From the NCBI GenBank assembly GCA_944472155.2, contig OX235275.1:57615228-57679227 (forward strand): DNA of 64,000 nucleotides. The letters are read 5' to 3'. Both the position numbers and the translations under genes were made by a program. The notes beneath the pieces are model-generated. The model searched no databases. It saw nothing but the letters and a program-made list of their open reading frames with translations, and was not told where the DNA came from. The number at the start of each line of letters is the position of its first letter. The first letter of the stretch is position 1. Shown piece by piece: positions 22,527 through 33,489 of the stretch. The DNA comes from Trichobilharzia szidati. Its lineage: Eukaryota; Platyhelminthes; Trematoda; Strigeidida; Schistosomatidae.

Positions 22527-23592
22527 TTAATAGACAGAAGACAAGTAGGTCAGCGAAGAGTCTCTTTTCGGTGAATTCATTTTCATAGCTGTAAAATCGC
22601 AAATATATATGGTTGTTTTGTATGTGTGTGTACATTAAATTTGTCAAACGAAAATACAGTTAGTAAGTTCAGATGAATTGGGTGTTGATATAAGAGAGTA
22701 GTAACAAAGGTGGTGAGTTGTCACAAACGATTGTTAAAGAAGAGTTGAGTAATAAAATGAATAGTTTATTGAAAGGGTTGTACTCAGGGTGTACATGGAA
22801 ACAAAATATACGGAATTACACAAGGGTTTTAAGTAGAAAAATAAGCAAACAAACAAAAAGGAAGTCAAATCAAACAAACAAGGAAAGAAAAGTCAAGTCA
22901 AATCAACAGAGTTGTTACCATGGGAGTAGAAGTGGTTGAATAATTTTCTTTTGTATGCACAGTTCTGGTTCCTCTAGCCTTATGGTTAGGGCTTCTGCGA
23001 TGCAAAGAAGACGGAATCGTACTGTCTTTGGAAGGTTGTTCTTCACTTTGTAGATTACTTTGAAGGAGGCGTTTGTTGAGATGGAATGACCAGTGTTGAC
23101 GAGGTGTTCTATTATTGCACTCCTTATTCAGCCATTACTTCCTTTCTGGATAGTGTTCTTTGACCCTTTTTGACAGGATACGCGTTGGACGACCAATGTA
23201 CCTGGCTCCACAGCAACAGGTGAACTGATATATACACATAGAAGTAGTCAGGTGTGGGATCTTGTCTTTTGGGCTTCTGCAGATCAGCGGGTGACTAGAG
23301 AAGACTACTCTCAATGTTGCCGCAAATAAAGTTCTTCTTAAAGAGGTGGAGATTCTTCTTCTAAGGACGTCACTGAGTAGGTCTCCCTTGAAGTCGAGGT
23401 TCATATAAAGTATCTTTTTTGCCTCTTACTAACTAATTGCATTTTCGTTTGACAAATTTAATGTACACACACATACAAAACAACCATATATATTTGAGAC
23501 TGTACAGCTATGGAAATGAATTTTCCGAAAAGAGACTCTTCGCTGAACTACTTGTCTTCTGTCTAGTAATGTTGGAATGGGAATTTTTCATG
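22527..23592 (-). mobile_element. Penelope-like element insertion with inverted ends
   Basis: A 13-base duplication AACAAGTCGAAAA stands at 22514-22526 and 23593-23605. The Y2 counterpart (about 39230-39260) is uninterrupted, so both edges are fixed. The two ends (22527-22680 and 23431-23592) are inverted copies of each other containing the PLE terminal motif. Between them, on the minus strand, is the endonuclease-coding remnant. The RT domain is absent, so the copy is strongly 5'-truncated or internally deleted. PLEs are known for target duplications of this size and for inverted terminal repeats. Confidence 0.85.
22960..23404 (-). pseudogene. PLE GIY-YIG endonuclease remnant
   Basis: The minus ORF 23404-23135 reads MNLDFKGDLLSDVLRRRIS, then FAATLRVVFSSHPLI, then MCIYQFTCCCGARYIGRPTR and LSKRVKEHYP. 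This is the linker, the CxC pair and the YIGR motif of the PLE nuclease. A frameshift near 23135 moves the C-terminal part (SSFKVIYKV and AEALAIR-like segments) to other frames down to about 22960. It is close to the fragment at 63536-63769, with which it shares the non-coding end. Confidence 0.85.
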
Positions 23593-24339
23593 AACAAGTC
23601 GAAAAGTCAGTCAGATAATTGTCCAACCGAATTAGAATAATTCCAACTATTCTTTCAAATTTGAAGTCATCCACTGTACGTCTACATTTATAGTTAACCT
23701 ATTTTGTTGGAAACCCAATTCGGGCAGTGGTCTTGTGAGCACTTTAAAATTGAATTCATACAGTTATATTCTACTTTATGTGTTCCACTACTCATTAAAT
23801 GGTATTCGCAACTATTCCGGCTAAAATATCATTATAAATATTGATTAAACAATGAAACATGAAGGTTAAATGAATATCAAATAAGATCTCACGTGTTCCA
23901 CCGGCTACTCCGTGGCTGCACAGGATTAGTACTGCAAAAATAGGCAACAGAATATTCAGATACCACCGCATACTTGTAAAATGAATTTGATGATATCAGC
24001 AAAACGTTATATATATTCAACTTTTATCCAATAATTAATGTCGAGTAACACGATTGTCAATTAAAACCAATTGTAACTGAGACAACGCTGTTCACATGAT
24101 TCATTTTATTCACCTGTCAATTTTGTGAAACAGTAATTTGCTGAATCATTCACAGTCATCACACAAACAAGTCACTATCTGCATTATACACCACGCATAA
24201 TTTGAATTACGAATAAAATCGAAACTAGTGTAACTTGCTGTGTATGTATGCCAACATACAGATATTTGTGATGTATTGTACACTATTGCTGACAATAAGT
24301 ATTATAGGGCGTAATTTCGGAATAACTGAAACGACTGAA

Positions 24340-24605
24340 CCAATGAATTTTCAAGAGTTGGTTTGTAAGGAATAGGTCTGTATTGACGAGTTTGATCAAG
24401 GATTGATATCTTTTAGAGATCCATTTACAACCCACCAGGGAGTACTGGGCAGCTGCTTCATCAAAGTTTGTGAATCATGGGGAGTATGCTCCCACCATCA
24501 GAGGGGTTGGAATCCAGCACCTTCGAGTTACAAGGCAAACTCGTATACCATTCAGCCACTGGGACCCGACTCAATAGCCCTTGAATTCCAAATACCACCA
24601 ATTCG
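24340..24605 (-). repeat. Sm-alpha-like SINE, minus
   Basis: Minus strand: tRNA-like part (24600-24515, with a good A box and a B box variant GGTGCTGGATTCCAACCCC region), then a hammerhead remnant (24500-24435, keeping GATGAAGCAGCTGCCCAGTA) and the tail. The Y2 counterpart is at 39990-40235. Confidence 0.65.
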
Positions 24606-24784
24606 TGAACCAATGAATGTTTAGGGAACTTTGCAAGTAAGATAGCAATTCTGTTGACTCATGATACTTAATGAATCTAACGTTACTGTGAAAACGTTTT
24701 TTTGGTTCGCACCCGTGTCATTATGTACTGTATTCAGATATATTACCTTTGAACTTCTGAAGCTCACGATTAATCTCTTGATTT

Positions 24785-24890
24785 GATTATGAGCAATAAA
24801 TTGTGCTCGAAACGTCATCAGTAAATATTACTGTATAACACTGTGAGACTTTATCAAAATAAAATTTTCCCATGATGGAACTCTTGTAGA
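24785..24890. mobile_element. About 105-base insertion, absent from Y2
   Basis: Y2 (near 40400) lacks this segment. It contains GAGCA/TGCTC arms around a TGCTCGAAACGTCATCAG core. A nearly identical sequence lies in reverse orientation at 63896-64000, and a weaker relative at about 11763-11810. CTCTTG flanks both sides as a possible short target duplication. Family unknown. Confidence 0.5.
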
Positions 24891-25889
24891 ATACACTAAA
24901 GTGAACCATTCCTCTTGCTTTCCTTCTTATCACTTGGAGATATATTTAAACGGTTTTATTATCCCTTTAGCATTTCTACAACGATATATTTCAGTCAAAC
25001 AGTTTCCGTGTTCCTCGTGAATTCGCTGCAACATGCAACGAAGCCAACAAAGACTATTCCTCACTTTCCTCAATTGACTTGTAAACGGCGAAGGATCACT
25101 GGAATAGGAAAGAACTAAAAATAGCATTCTGTATCAAATAATCTTTCAAATAAACTGACTATAAATGGCAATATTAACAGTAATAAACTTTCAACCCACA
25201 TTACTTATATCAAAAACCACGCAAATAAATCACCAGTGTTAACGTGTACATGTATTTCTTTATTAATGTAGGCGCTCAAAATACAGCAACAACGCTGAAA
25301 TGTGTACACAACGTCTGTCTCATAGTTCAGTTTGAAGATGAAAAACATTCAGGGTTAAGAGTAATGCAACTTAAAAATTTACATCTCGTAAGTACTACTT
25401 ACTGCATTCAATTGGGATTAATCAAGTGGATTCATATTAACATAGAAATAGTAATGAGAAACGTAATACTCCTACACTCAGTATGAAGTAAAACCCCACA
25501 TTTATCAAGCTGAAGCGAAAACTGAACGTTTTTGAGAGGCCGATGACAGCTAAGACGATCATGAAGCGTGCAGTTGAATAGTTCGTAGAGAAATTTCAAA
25601 GTATCGATAGTTAACGAGGTAATTCTGAACAAAGTTGTTGGAAATCAGCTCGGGAGTTACGATCCAAACATTACACCATATATTACAGTTAATACTTTAA
25701 GTCATAGCAATGGCTATAATGCCTTTCTTTGGTAAAGAAAGTAATCAAGAAAATGGATTGATTCGACGCGAAAGATACAAAAAAGCACAAATCAATGTGA
25801 AGAAAACATCGGATCACACCATTTGAAGGTGCATGCACTGCATCTCTTTGCCTTACTAACTCAAGTCATAAATATGTTGGCAGACGCGA

Positions 25890-26430
25890 AAAACTGCTAA
25901 TTAAGAGTGCGATTGTATGGAAGAGCGGCTTCTATTCCTCAAAAATATCTCGGCCCAAAATGGTTACCCGACACGTTTTGTCGACAAGAATATGAAACCT
26001 AAACCAAAAGGAGAAAAATGTGATTGAGCACCGAAGGAAACTCAGAATATGAATCTGAATTTCAGGGGAGATTTGACAAACGGATATTCCAAAGAGAAGA
26101 ATATCCAGCTCTTTAAATAAGGCCTTCCCTGCAGCGACACTGTGTGACGTTCTCTATCCACCCAGTGCTTCGAAAGGAAACGAAGAACAAACTCTCGCAT
26201 ATGACTAATTGAATGTGCGTATACTAGTACATGTGCTCGTGCGCAGCTAGGTGCATAGGTCGTTGTATGCTTGCCCTTTCAAAATGCGTTAGAGAACAGT
26301 ACCAAGTATACCTGCGAAAGCAGGCATCGGTTCAGTCAGAAGTGCCATTATCGAACATCCGATCAACACCTCCCATAACATCTCAGCTGATTCATTCAAA
26401 GTCATTCACACAGTAAACAGAAACCCACGA
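25890..26430 (+). pseudogene. Penelope-like element, linker and GIY-YIG, decayed
   Basis: The segment is homologous to 41405-41930 in Y2, where the frames are better kept. Here one sees RISSSLNKAFPAATL, then a damaged endonuclease region (VHVLVRS... VHRSLYACPFKMR) in shifted frames, and FKVIHTVNRN. Frameshifts and stops abound. Homology to the PLE stops near 26430, where RTE sequence begins. Confidence 0.8.
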
Positions 26431-27722
26431 AAATCAGATCTGGAAAGAGGGAAAAGTGCCTGCTGACTGGAGGAAAGGTTACCTAGGGAAACTACCACAA
26501 AAGGGCGACCTAGGACTCTGCAAGAACTGGCGAGGAATCATGCTCCTGTCGACGCCAAGTAAAATCCTGAGTCGCATCATCCTGGAGAGAATAAAGGAAC
26601 CACTGGATACAGAACTCCGACCAGAACAAGCTGGATTCAGGAAAAGCAAATGATGTTCTGACCAAATTGCAACTCTACGCATTATCATCGAACAAAGCAT
26701 GGAATGGCAATCAAATCTCTACCTCAACTTTATAGACTCTGAGAAGTCCTTCGACAGCGTTGACCACGAAGTAATTTGGAAACTACTCGAGTACTACGGC
26801 GTACCACAAATATTCATCAACCTTATTCAACAGCTGTACGACAACGGCACATGTCAAGTGATTCACAACGGAAAACTGAGCGAAGCGTTTGGAGTAAACA
26901 CAGGAGTCAGACAAGGGTGCTTATTATCACCAATGATATTCCCAATAGTGGTGGACTGGATTATGCGTCAGACACAGGGAAACGAGAAGACAGGGATATC
27001 CTGGACCGACGTGAAGAACCTAGAAGACCTGGATTTCGCAGATAATTTATGTTTGATTTCAAACAAAATCGAAGACTTACAAGCGAAAACCGACAAACTG
27101 GTTGAAGAAGCAACAAAGACAGGACTCCAGGTGACTATAGACAAGATGGAGGTTATGAAAATAACCAACCAACAACAACACCAGCAACATCTAGTGCCAG
27201 TCACCTTCAACGGGAGGGATTTGAAAGAGGTTACTTCACTCACTTATGTAGGGAGCATTGTTTCAACTACAGGAGGAACGGACGAGGATTTCAAATCGAG
27301 AATCGGGAAGGCGACAAAAACACATTCATCAACCTGAAACCAATCTGGAAATCTTCGTCATTCAACTCAGCATCAACAACAAAATTCGGATTTTCAATAC
27401 AAACGTGAAGTCAATTTTGCTTTACGGATCAGAAACTTGGCGGGTCACCAAGAATATTTTCAACAGGTTGCAGACCTTTATCAACAACTGGCTTCGCTCT
27501 ATACTGAAAATCAAATGGCCGGAGAGAATCACAAACAAGAAACTATGCGAACAAACAAACCAAGAACCAATCGCTCAACAAATATGCAGGAGAAAGTGGA
27601 GATGGATTGGACACTCGCTGAGGAGACCGCTGGATGACATCGCGCGTCAGACCAGTGCTCGAGTGGAACCCGAAAGGGAAGCGGCGAGTGAGACGTCCAA
27701 GGGTAACATGGAGGAGATCGTT
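26431..27722 (+). pseudogene. RTE-clade LINE reverse transcriptase within a PLE
   Basis: This is the best-kept RTE RT in the window. One frame from 26456 to 27337 reads VPADWRKGYLGKLPQKGDL, KNWRGIMLLSTPSKILSRII, one stop at 26651-26653, SLYLNFIDSEKSFDSVDHE (motif A), TGVRQGCLLSPMIF (motif B) and LEDLDFADNLCLIS. In the last, the second catalytic Asp of FADD is Asn, which should inactivate it. After a frameshift near 27300 the C-terminal zinc-like region follows (RIFNTNVKSILLYGSETWRV, ICRRKWRWIGHSLRR). Both ends are truncated: no endonuclease domain, and no 3' tail before PLE sequence resumes. Confidence 0.9.
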
Positions 27723-28180
27723 AGTCCAACCTCTACAGCTACCATGAACCTTGTACTGTATGTTCCCAAAGCCTCCATTTTTCTTTGTTTTTTCAATTTT
27801 TTCGTTCGCTGTGAGTGTGATTCTTCTCATTTTGTCTTCATTCAATTCATCCCATTTTTTCAGTTATAAAATCTGTTAATTTAAGTTTATTTTCATGCTT
27901 TTCTTGCTCCCATTTGTAATTCCTGAACACTATTTGTTTTACAATTATATCTTAATCCTGTGTATTTTCTATTTCTAAGGCTCTTGTAATCTATATTTAC
28001 ACCTCCTAAGATCCGCTTGAAGTTGAAAATGATTATTTCAATTTGTCTCCATGCTCATTTTCTTCACACCTGTAATTCAGCCTAAACCTGTGTAATTTTG
28101 TTTCTAAGCCTCCCCTCGTTAACCATATCTAGCTGAAAAAAGTTGTCACCTTTAATTCGCCTTCGTGATTATTTGGAATC
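27723..28180 (+). repeat. PLE 3' tail resumed after the RTE insert
   Basis: Matches 42010-42440 and 7386-7940, the 3' region of the same PLE family. About 80 bases of PLE sequence present in Y2 (41931-42010) are missing here between the two junctions of the RTE piece. Confidence 0.75.
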
Positions 28181-28220
28181 AAGTAAAAAATTGAATCTAT
28201 GTAAAAATTATACATTTGAA

Positions 28221-28276
28221 TGCGATTGTACGGCTTTCGGAAAAGAAATCACTGAAAAGACAGATATCCTTGCTCA
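28221..28276 (+). ncRNA. PLE terminal hammerhead-like motif
   Basis: Contains the conserved pieces GCGATTGTACGGC, GAAAAGA, and TATCCTTGCT. The same motif in better or worse shape stands at 22551-22610, 23501-23545, 33094-33150, 42503-42557, 56826-56876, 58187-58240 and 63364-63417. The CTGANGA core is not intact in this copy. Confidence 0.4.
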
Positions 28277-29324
28277 ACTTGGTGTTCTCTTCTTTTTTAA
28301 AAAGGTTTTGTTTTCATGGTAATCGAAATTCTTGAACAGTTTTATTTTAGAGCAGCAGTTATTGACAACGAAATAATTGATCCTAAGGTTAGATGAAAGG
28401 ATATAACATCTGTCATCTTTCCTCAAATACATTACAATTTTCTCAGACAATTTCTGTCTTTCTAACAAAACTATTCAAATTTATAGAGGTGAATAGATAT
28501 TTTCAGTTTTCAAGAATTGTTTTCTACCTTCCGAGCTGCTGAGATGCTATTTCAACTCATGACGACATTGTAAACCTCACATGACTGACGTAAAAAATTA
28601 TTTTTAATTCATTTGAGTTAATAGATTCAATATCTTTTTTCAAATTCAGGTAGTTATCTGTCAATAATACAAAACATTCGACTGACTTCGATCACCTGAG
28701 TCAGTAATTAAAAAAAATTATTTCAACTCAACGAGATTTAGTTGTGCTTGAAATGCTCTTAACACACTTGAATCATATTGAAGATCAATTCAATGATTGC
28801 TAACCAAGGATTAGGGTGAATTATTTCATCTGAAAATGACTATCTTTTGCATAACAGGTGATTCGTAATCCTGACTTCGACGCTAAACAGCTTAATCCTA
28901 ATTAAACAATAATTGAACTAGCCGTAACCCAAACCGTCAGGGAAAATCGTGTGAAGGAATATTGAAACTGCTTTGAGCAGCTTATAGCATCCTGGAAAAA
29001 TTCTATCTCAAGATATCTTTCAATATCAAAGTACGGACGTTCAGAGAAGAGTACTCTTTTCAACCATATCACTATCAGAGTGAGAATGTGTGAAACAGAT
29101 GCGAACATATTGATTCAAAAAGAATAAACATTGAAATACCTACTGAATATGTGAAGGAACTCATTGTGGGAGGCACCCTAAATGTTCACTTCTGCTTCAG
29201 CAATGAAATATACTTACGAAAACGTATGGTATAGTCATTGGTTCACTTCTGTGCTCGTTGCTTTTTGGTTTATTCATGTGGAAACTCAAAGAAGATTATT
29301 GAAATAAATTGGTTACAGGATTTG

Positions 29325-29770
29325 ATAATGAGCTGACATTGGTTAGAGAACAATTGGAAAACCTGCACTGGACTACTGGACAGCTGGCTGTTTCGTGAGC
29401 CTATTTAGGAACGCCTCAGTGGTACACACCACCTAGCGACTGGCTTTATTCAAGTAGAAAGTTACTTGCGTTCTAGTGCGAATTCGTTACCAGTAGAATG
29501 CAGCAGGTCGCGTGTGAGGAAAAATGCTCACCAACCATGACATCGGCTAGTCGTCGCGCAGTTTCATGGATTGGTAGAAGTTGGAATTCGTTGGATGGAC
29601 ATTGGATAGGATCTAAATGGCCTAATGGTCTACGAGCTAGCCTTATAACCCCGCTATGTGGTGCGTACTGATGAAGAGTCCCACGTCAAGTTGACGAAAC
29701 AGCTGTCCACTACTTCTAGCTGGTTTTCTAACCGATTAATGAAATGCTAACAAACCAATACCTGATAAAA
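29325..29770. repeat. Pair of abutting Sm-alpha-like SINEs (minus then plus)
   Basis: Counterpart of 12640-13110. The plus copy keeps the best hammerhead remnant of the family at 29663-29715: CTGATGA, a GTC...GAC stem II, GAAAC, and AGCTGTC before CACTAC. Comparison with sister copies suggests a few bases are lost between stem I and the core, so GTACTG and CTG overlap and it probably cannot fold correctly. Confidence 0.6.
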
Positions 29771-31209
29771 TTGGGCTTGATTCCATTGCATTAATGAAGA
29801 GAATTTACAAAACATTCCAGATTTTCTGAACATCTGCCACAGATAATCTAGTTCACATTAGAGAAGTAGTCCAACTCAAAAATATCTTTCATTTAGGTTC
29901 AACCAACAAGGCAAGAACATAATGGAACACTGAAATAAACATCCAAAAAAAGCTGAGACGGACGGATTAGATAACAAGCTAACTTACACAGTCCGATGCC
30001 TCTATATATGAAACGAAACTCAGAATGTGCAATAATCATGGCTCTTACACTATATAACTAAAACCACCTACACTTTCTCCTTCTAGAACAGGTATCCATC
30101 TGAACCCATAACTCAGTGGATACTCATCAGTAGAAATACTGCGAAACGGTCTGTTCTTCTTACTGAAGGAAATTTTAGTCAATGTACTTTGACACACTTT
30201 CTCCACGAAATCAGTGATTTACATTTGCATGAAAGATAAGCTACCATAAATGTGTATCTATTAATTCACGTGTTCCTGTGAAGCTGGGTGTCTCACGGTA
30301 CTCAGAGCCTGTTATTCTAAAATATCATTGTAAACATACCCTCATAGTTTGATGGATCAGAAGAAGAAAGACCACCGTCCCGCCGTTTTATTCTGGGACA
30401 CCTGATGGAACCTGGACGCCAAGCTAACCCACCAGCAAGTAACTTCTAGGTTATCTACAGAATATCCGGGAATCTTGTTACAGGAGTACATATCGTGCTT
30501 CTTCAAACTGCAGAGGCGATGATAATTCACGTCATAAACCCTGAACCCTGCCTACAGAAGACGTATGTTCAATCACCTAACCTACAACGACTCTGACATA
30601 TCTTCAAAATGAGTACACGATTTTCGTTGTTTATTTTATTAGTTGCTCTTATAATATTTCTACCCTTTATTATCACTGTTGCTGTCGATACTGTCATTCA
30701 ATTTTAATTGAATCCTACAAAACTTTGCTGACTATATTACATTACTCGAACAGCTTTTGTGCATTCATTTCAGTTTTTACCAGACTGATCTCTCCATTAT
30801 TAAGTAACCATCATCTTAAACCTTCAATTCTAATGGCACACTTTTTAGAAATATATATTTGATTGTTAAGATAATTTACTGTATATATACGAGTGTATAC
30901 TTAGAGAATAATACCACTGAAAAGAGTTACCCTTTGCTGAACGTCTTTTCAAGGTTAAAGGTGGACACATTTATTCTGATCATCTTTCCCTTTATCTCCT
31001 CCAGATGTCCTCCAAAATGACCTATACTGTTGTATCCTTGTAACAAGCTCATATTAAAAAGCAAATTTTATGTGTCATTCTTGGAAGATCCGGTTCCAGT
31101 GAGTTGAACGCAACAAAAGCAAAATATCCAGCCTAAGGCTGCGTACAGGACATTTCCTGTAGTTCTAGTGAGAATTAGTGGTCAACGTTGTCCACAAGAT
31201 CAATTAACA

Positions 31210-31500
31210 TGGCCAGTTACCCTCTGAATGATGTAAGCTGGTGGTTGCGCTATAAATCATCAACTAGTAGGAGTCTTGATTCATGCCTTACTCCATCAGC
31301 TGTCGGCTGGTATATGGTTTATGAGCTCGTCTTGTAACTGTACTACCTCGGCTTTAAACTCCGGAGACTACATACCACTGAAGAAGCGTGAACTAGGATG
31401 AAACAGCTCTACATTACTCCAATATATCTCAGTGATCCCTTAACTAATACCACTTGGTGATCAGACGTGCTACCAGTCAAATTCTAGCAAAATCAACACT
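31210..31500 (+). repeat. Sm-alpha-like SINE, plus, degenerate
   Basis: Counterpart of 14255-14540. The hammerhead remnant at about 31370-31420 keeps CACTGAAGAAGC, GATGAAACAGCTC and the TACTCC end. The tRNA-like boxes are mutated. Confidence 0.55.
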
Positions 31501-32039
31501 GAAAAATCGTTATCATTAACATCAAAAATGATATTTTATTGATAAATTATGTAATGAAGCCAAAATGTTCAAAATAAAGAAAATCCGTACAGTTTGGTCT
31601 ATTTATCAATATTGAGTTTGAAGAATACGGTCCATAACTGAAGTCTTAATGACTCTTGTCTTCATATAAAGTTGTCATAAGAATGTTTTTATAATCTGGA
31701 GTGAGAGACGTAACTTTTAAATGTGAATTCTTCTTCTAACCCAAAGATCGCAACGTCGAATATAATTTCCTGTTCGAAAAATATTCAAGGCAGGCAATAA
31801 TCAGAATGGAAAATATGGAGTTATTTCTGTTAATTCTTGTATTTGCTATAAATATATATACATGTAAGCGGAAAGAAACTTCTGAAGAAATTTACATGTG
31901 ATAACGAAAACGCAAGTTTCAAGGCAGTGGATTCTATTCTTGCTACTGTAGCAAGCATGTTGTTGCAGTTTGAACATCCAGACTATGTGTAACTCAGATC
32001 AAACGTATCTACAAATAATATATTGAGTCATAGGAGTGA

Positions 32040-32680
32040 TTGAAGAAGAACTGCGTAATCTCCGAAAAAACCATGATAGAAAACGGTTTCCCGCACAGGT
32101 TCATAGACAAAAATCTCAAATCTAAGAGGACTTCAGAACAAGTCCAATCCGTTCCAAAGAAAACACTTCTGCTTAATCTAGAATTCAAAGGTGATATTGG
32201 AGCAGAAATCCTTCGGAAACGTCTCTGCAAATCCCTAAGGAAAACACATTTCGCCGCGAGCCTATGACTGACGTTTTCTTGCAAGAAACTCTTCACCCAT
32301 AAAGTGAACGACAAGCCGTCGCATTGGGCCACCTCAACGTGCATATGCCAGTTTACTTGCTCTTGTGGAGCTGAGTACATCGGCCGTACCATGTGCCGAC
32401 TTGGAAAACGCGCTCGCGAACACTACCCAGCCTGGCTAGTAAAAGGAGACCGAAAACGTGTATACAGTTCAGTGACAGAACATCTGGTCAACTCAGGACA
32501 TTCAGCGCCTTTCGAAAAATCCTTCAAAGTAATACACAAAATTCAATCAAACCTATGAAAGGGAGTCAAATCAAGACATCTGGGCATAGCTGAAGCGCTA
32601 GCTATCCAAAAGCTCAAACCCACACTTTGTATCCAAAAGAATTATGCCCAACCCCTCTCCCTACCTTGGCCATCATACAC
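32040..32680 (+). pseudogene. PLE linker and GIY-YIG endonuclease
   Basis: The frame at 32040-32267 gives GFPHRFIDKNLKSKR, LLLNLEFKGDIGAEILRKRL and LRKTHFAA. After a stop, 32304-32558 gives STCICQFTCSCGAEYIGRTM (CxC and YIGRT intact), LGKRAREHYPAWLVKGDRKR and FEKSFKVIHKIQSN. A late frameshift leads to IAEALAIQKLKPTLCIQKN, PLSLPWPS. The spacing of domains matches the PLE at 60840-62230. Only the RT is missing. Confidence 0.9.
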
Positions 32681-33093
32681 AGGTAAAATTTTTTTATTAA
32701 TGACAATATCATCGCCTTTCTTATCTAAACTTCCTGTTTATTCATGTTATTTTAAGTTTTCTTAATCCCTGTTTACACTACCATATTTTCATATCCACAC
32801 TTCCTGTTTATTTTGTCATTTTGCTATTTCTACATATTTAATCCCTGATTGCATAAACAATTATTCATCATATTAGTTTTCTATCCAAACATGCTGTATA
32901 TTTTGTTATTTCTACATTTCTAACCCCCAATTGCACAATGTCAATCTTCTTTGCTATTATAATGCTACTTTGTTCGAGTTTTATGCTTCCCCCTGTTTAT
33001 TATGGCATTCTAATTCCTAATTGTAATTTTTTATTAATTTGACCCTTAACCGGAAATTATTCTGGAACTTTCTCATCCATTTGATATAAATAC

Positions 33094-33150
33094 ACGAATG
33101 TACAGTCTAGGTGATGACCTCGTCGAAAAGAAAATTTTCTTCGCTGCAAT
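33094..33150 (+). ncRNA. PLE terminal hammerhead-like motif, best copy
   Basis: TGATGA (33112-33117) is preceded by G rather than the required C. GAA follows at 33125-33127, then a palindromic stem III AAGAAAA/TTTTCTT, C, and GCTG. Outer pairing between ACGAATGTACAG (33094-33105) and GCTGCAATCG (33142-33151) would form a broken stem I. This looks like a hammerhead with a mutated C3 position. Confidence 0.4.
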
Positions 33151-33489
33151 CGTCTTTTTAAATAATATATTATTACCTTCAATATGTACTTTTAACTTGA
33201 CCTTAGTCTATTTTCTCACCTCTTTACTCTTTATTAATTTCACAAGCATTTCTATGACAAGTACGTGGAATGTGGTCAGACTGCCCGAAATATGTTGCAT
33301 CATCTTACTGCCTTGTGTAAATTCATAAAGGGAATATTATCACGTTGTTAGACAAAGTGTGAAGTTTGGGAATCATTGGCAGTACGCACCCATTGATCTT
33401 CGAATCCAGCACTCCCTGTTTTTAGTGGTTATTCAACAGATGTGAGTCCGTGGTCGAACTAGAAAAATTATTCAGTGAATAGACATTCA

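Larger units (their letters stand above)
11780..28420. repeat. Segmental repeat Y, copy 1
   Basis: Y1 is collinear with Y2 (28421-42695) over its whole length. Example pairs are 11800-12650 with 28440-29330, 13150-15080 with 29790-32010, 16490-18018 with 33480-35045, 19690-22140 with 35045-39090 and 23600-26430 with 39260-41930. Outside the listed mobile elements the unit has no recognisable gene; intervals such as 13110-14255, 19700-21490 and 23605-24340 hold only this repeat. Y1-specific features are a 1.6-kb internal tandem duplication, a 204-base foldback and a 1066-base PLE. Confidence 0.85.
32025..33159 (+). mobile_element. Penelope-like element insertion, 5'-truncated
   Basis: AAATAATATATT at 32013-32024 and 33160-33171 forms a 12-base target duplication. 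Inside are the endonuclease remnant (32040-32680), a T-rich 3' region and, at the 3' end, the conserved terminal motif (33094-33150). The element therefore ends about 10 bases after that motif. Y1 has no PLE here, but differs also by some 260 bases just downstream, so a deletion may have followed the insertion. Confidence 0.8.

Noticed and set aside
22527..23592. DNA transposon because of the inverted ends
   Set aside because: The coding remnant is a PLE GIY-YIG nuclease and the 13-base target duplication suits a PLE; no transposase is visible.
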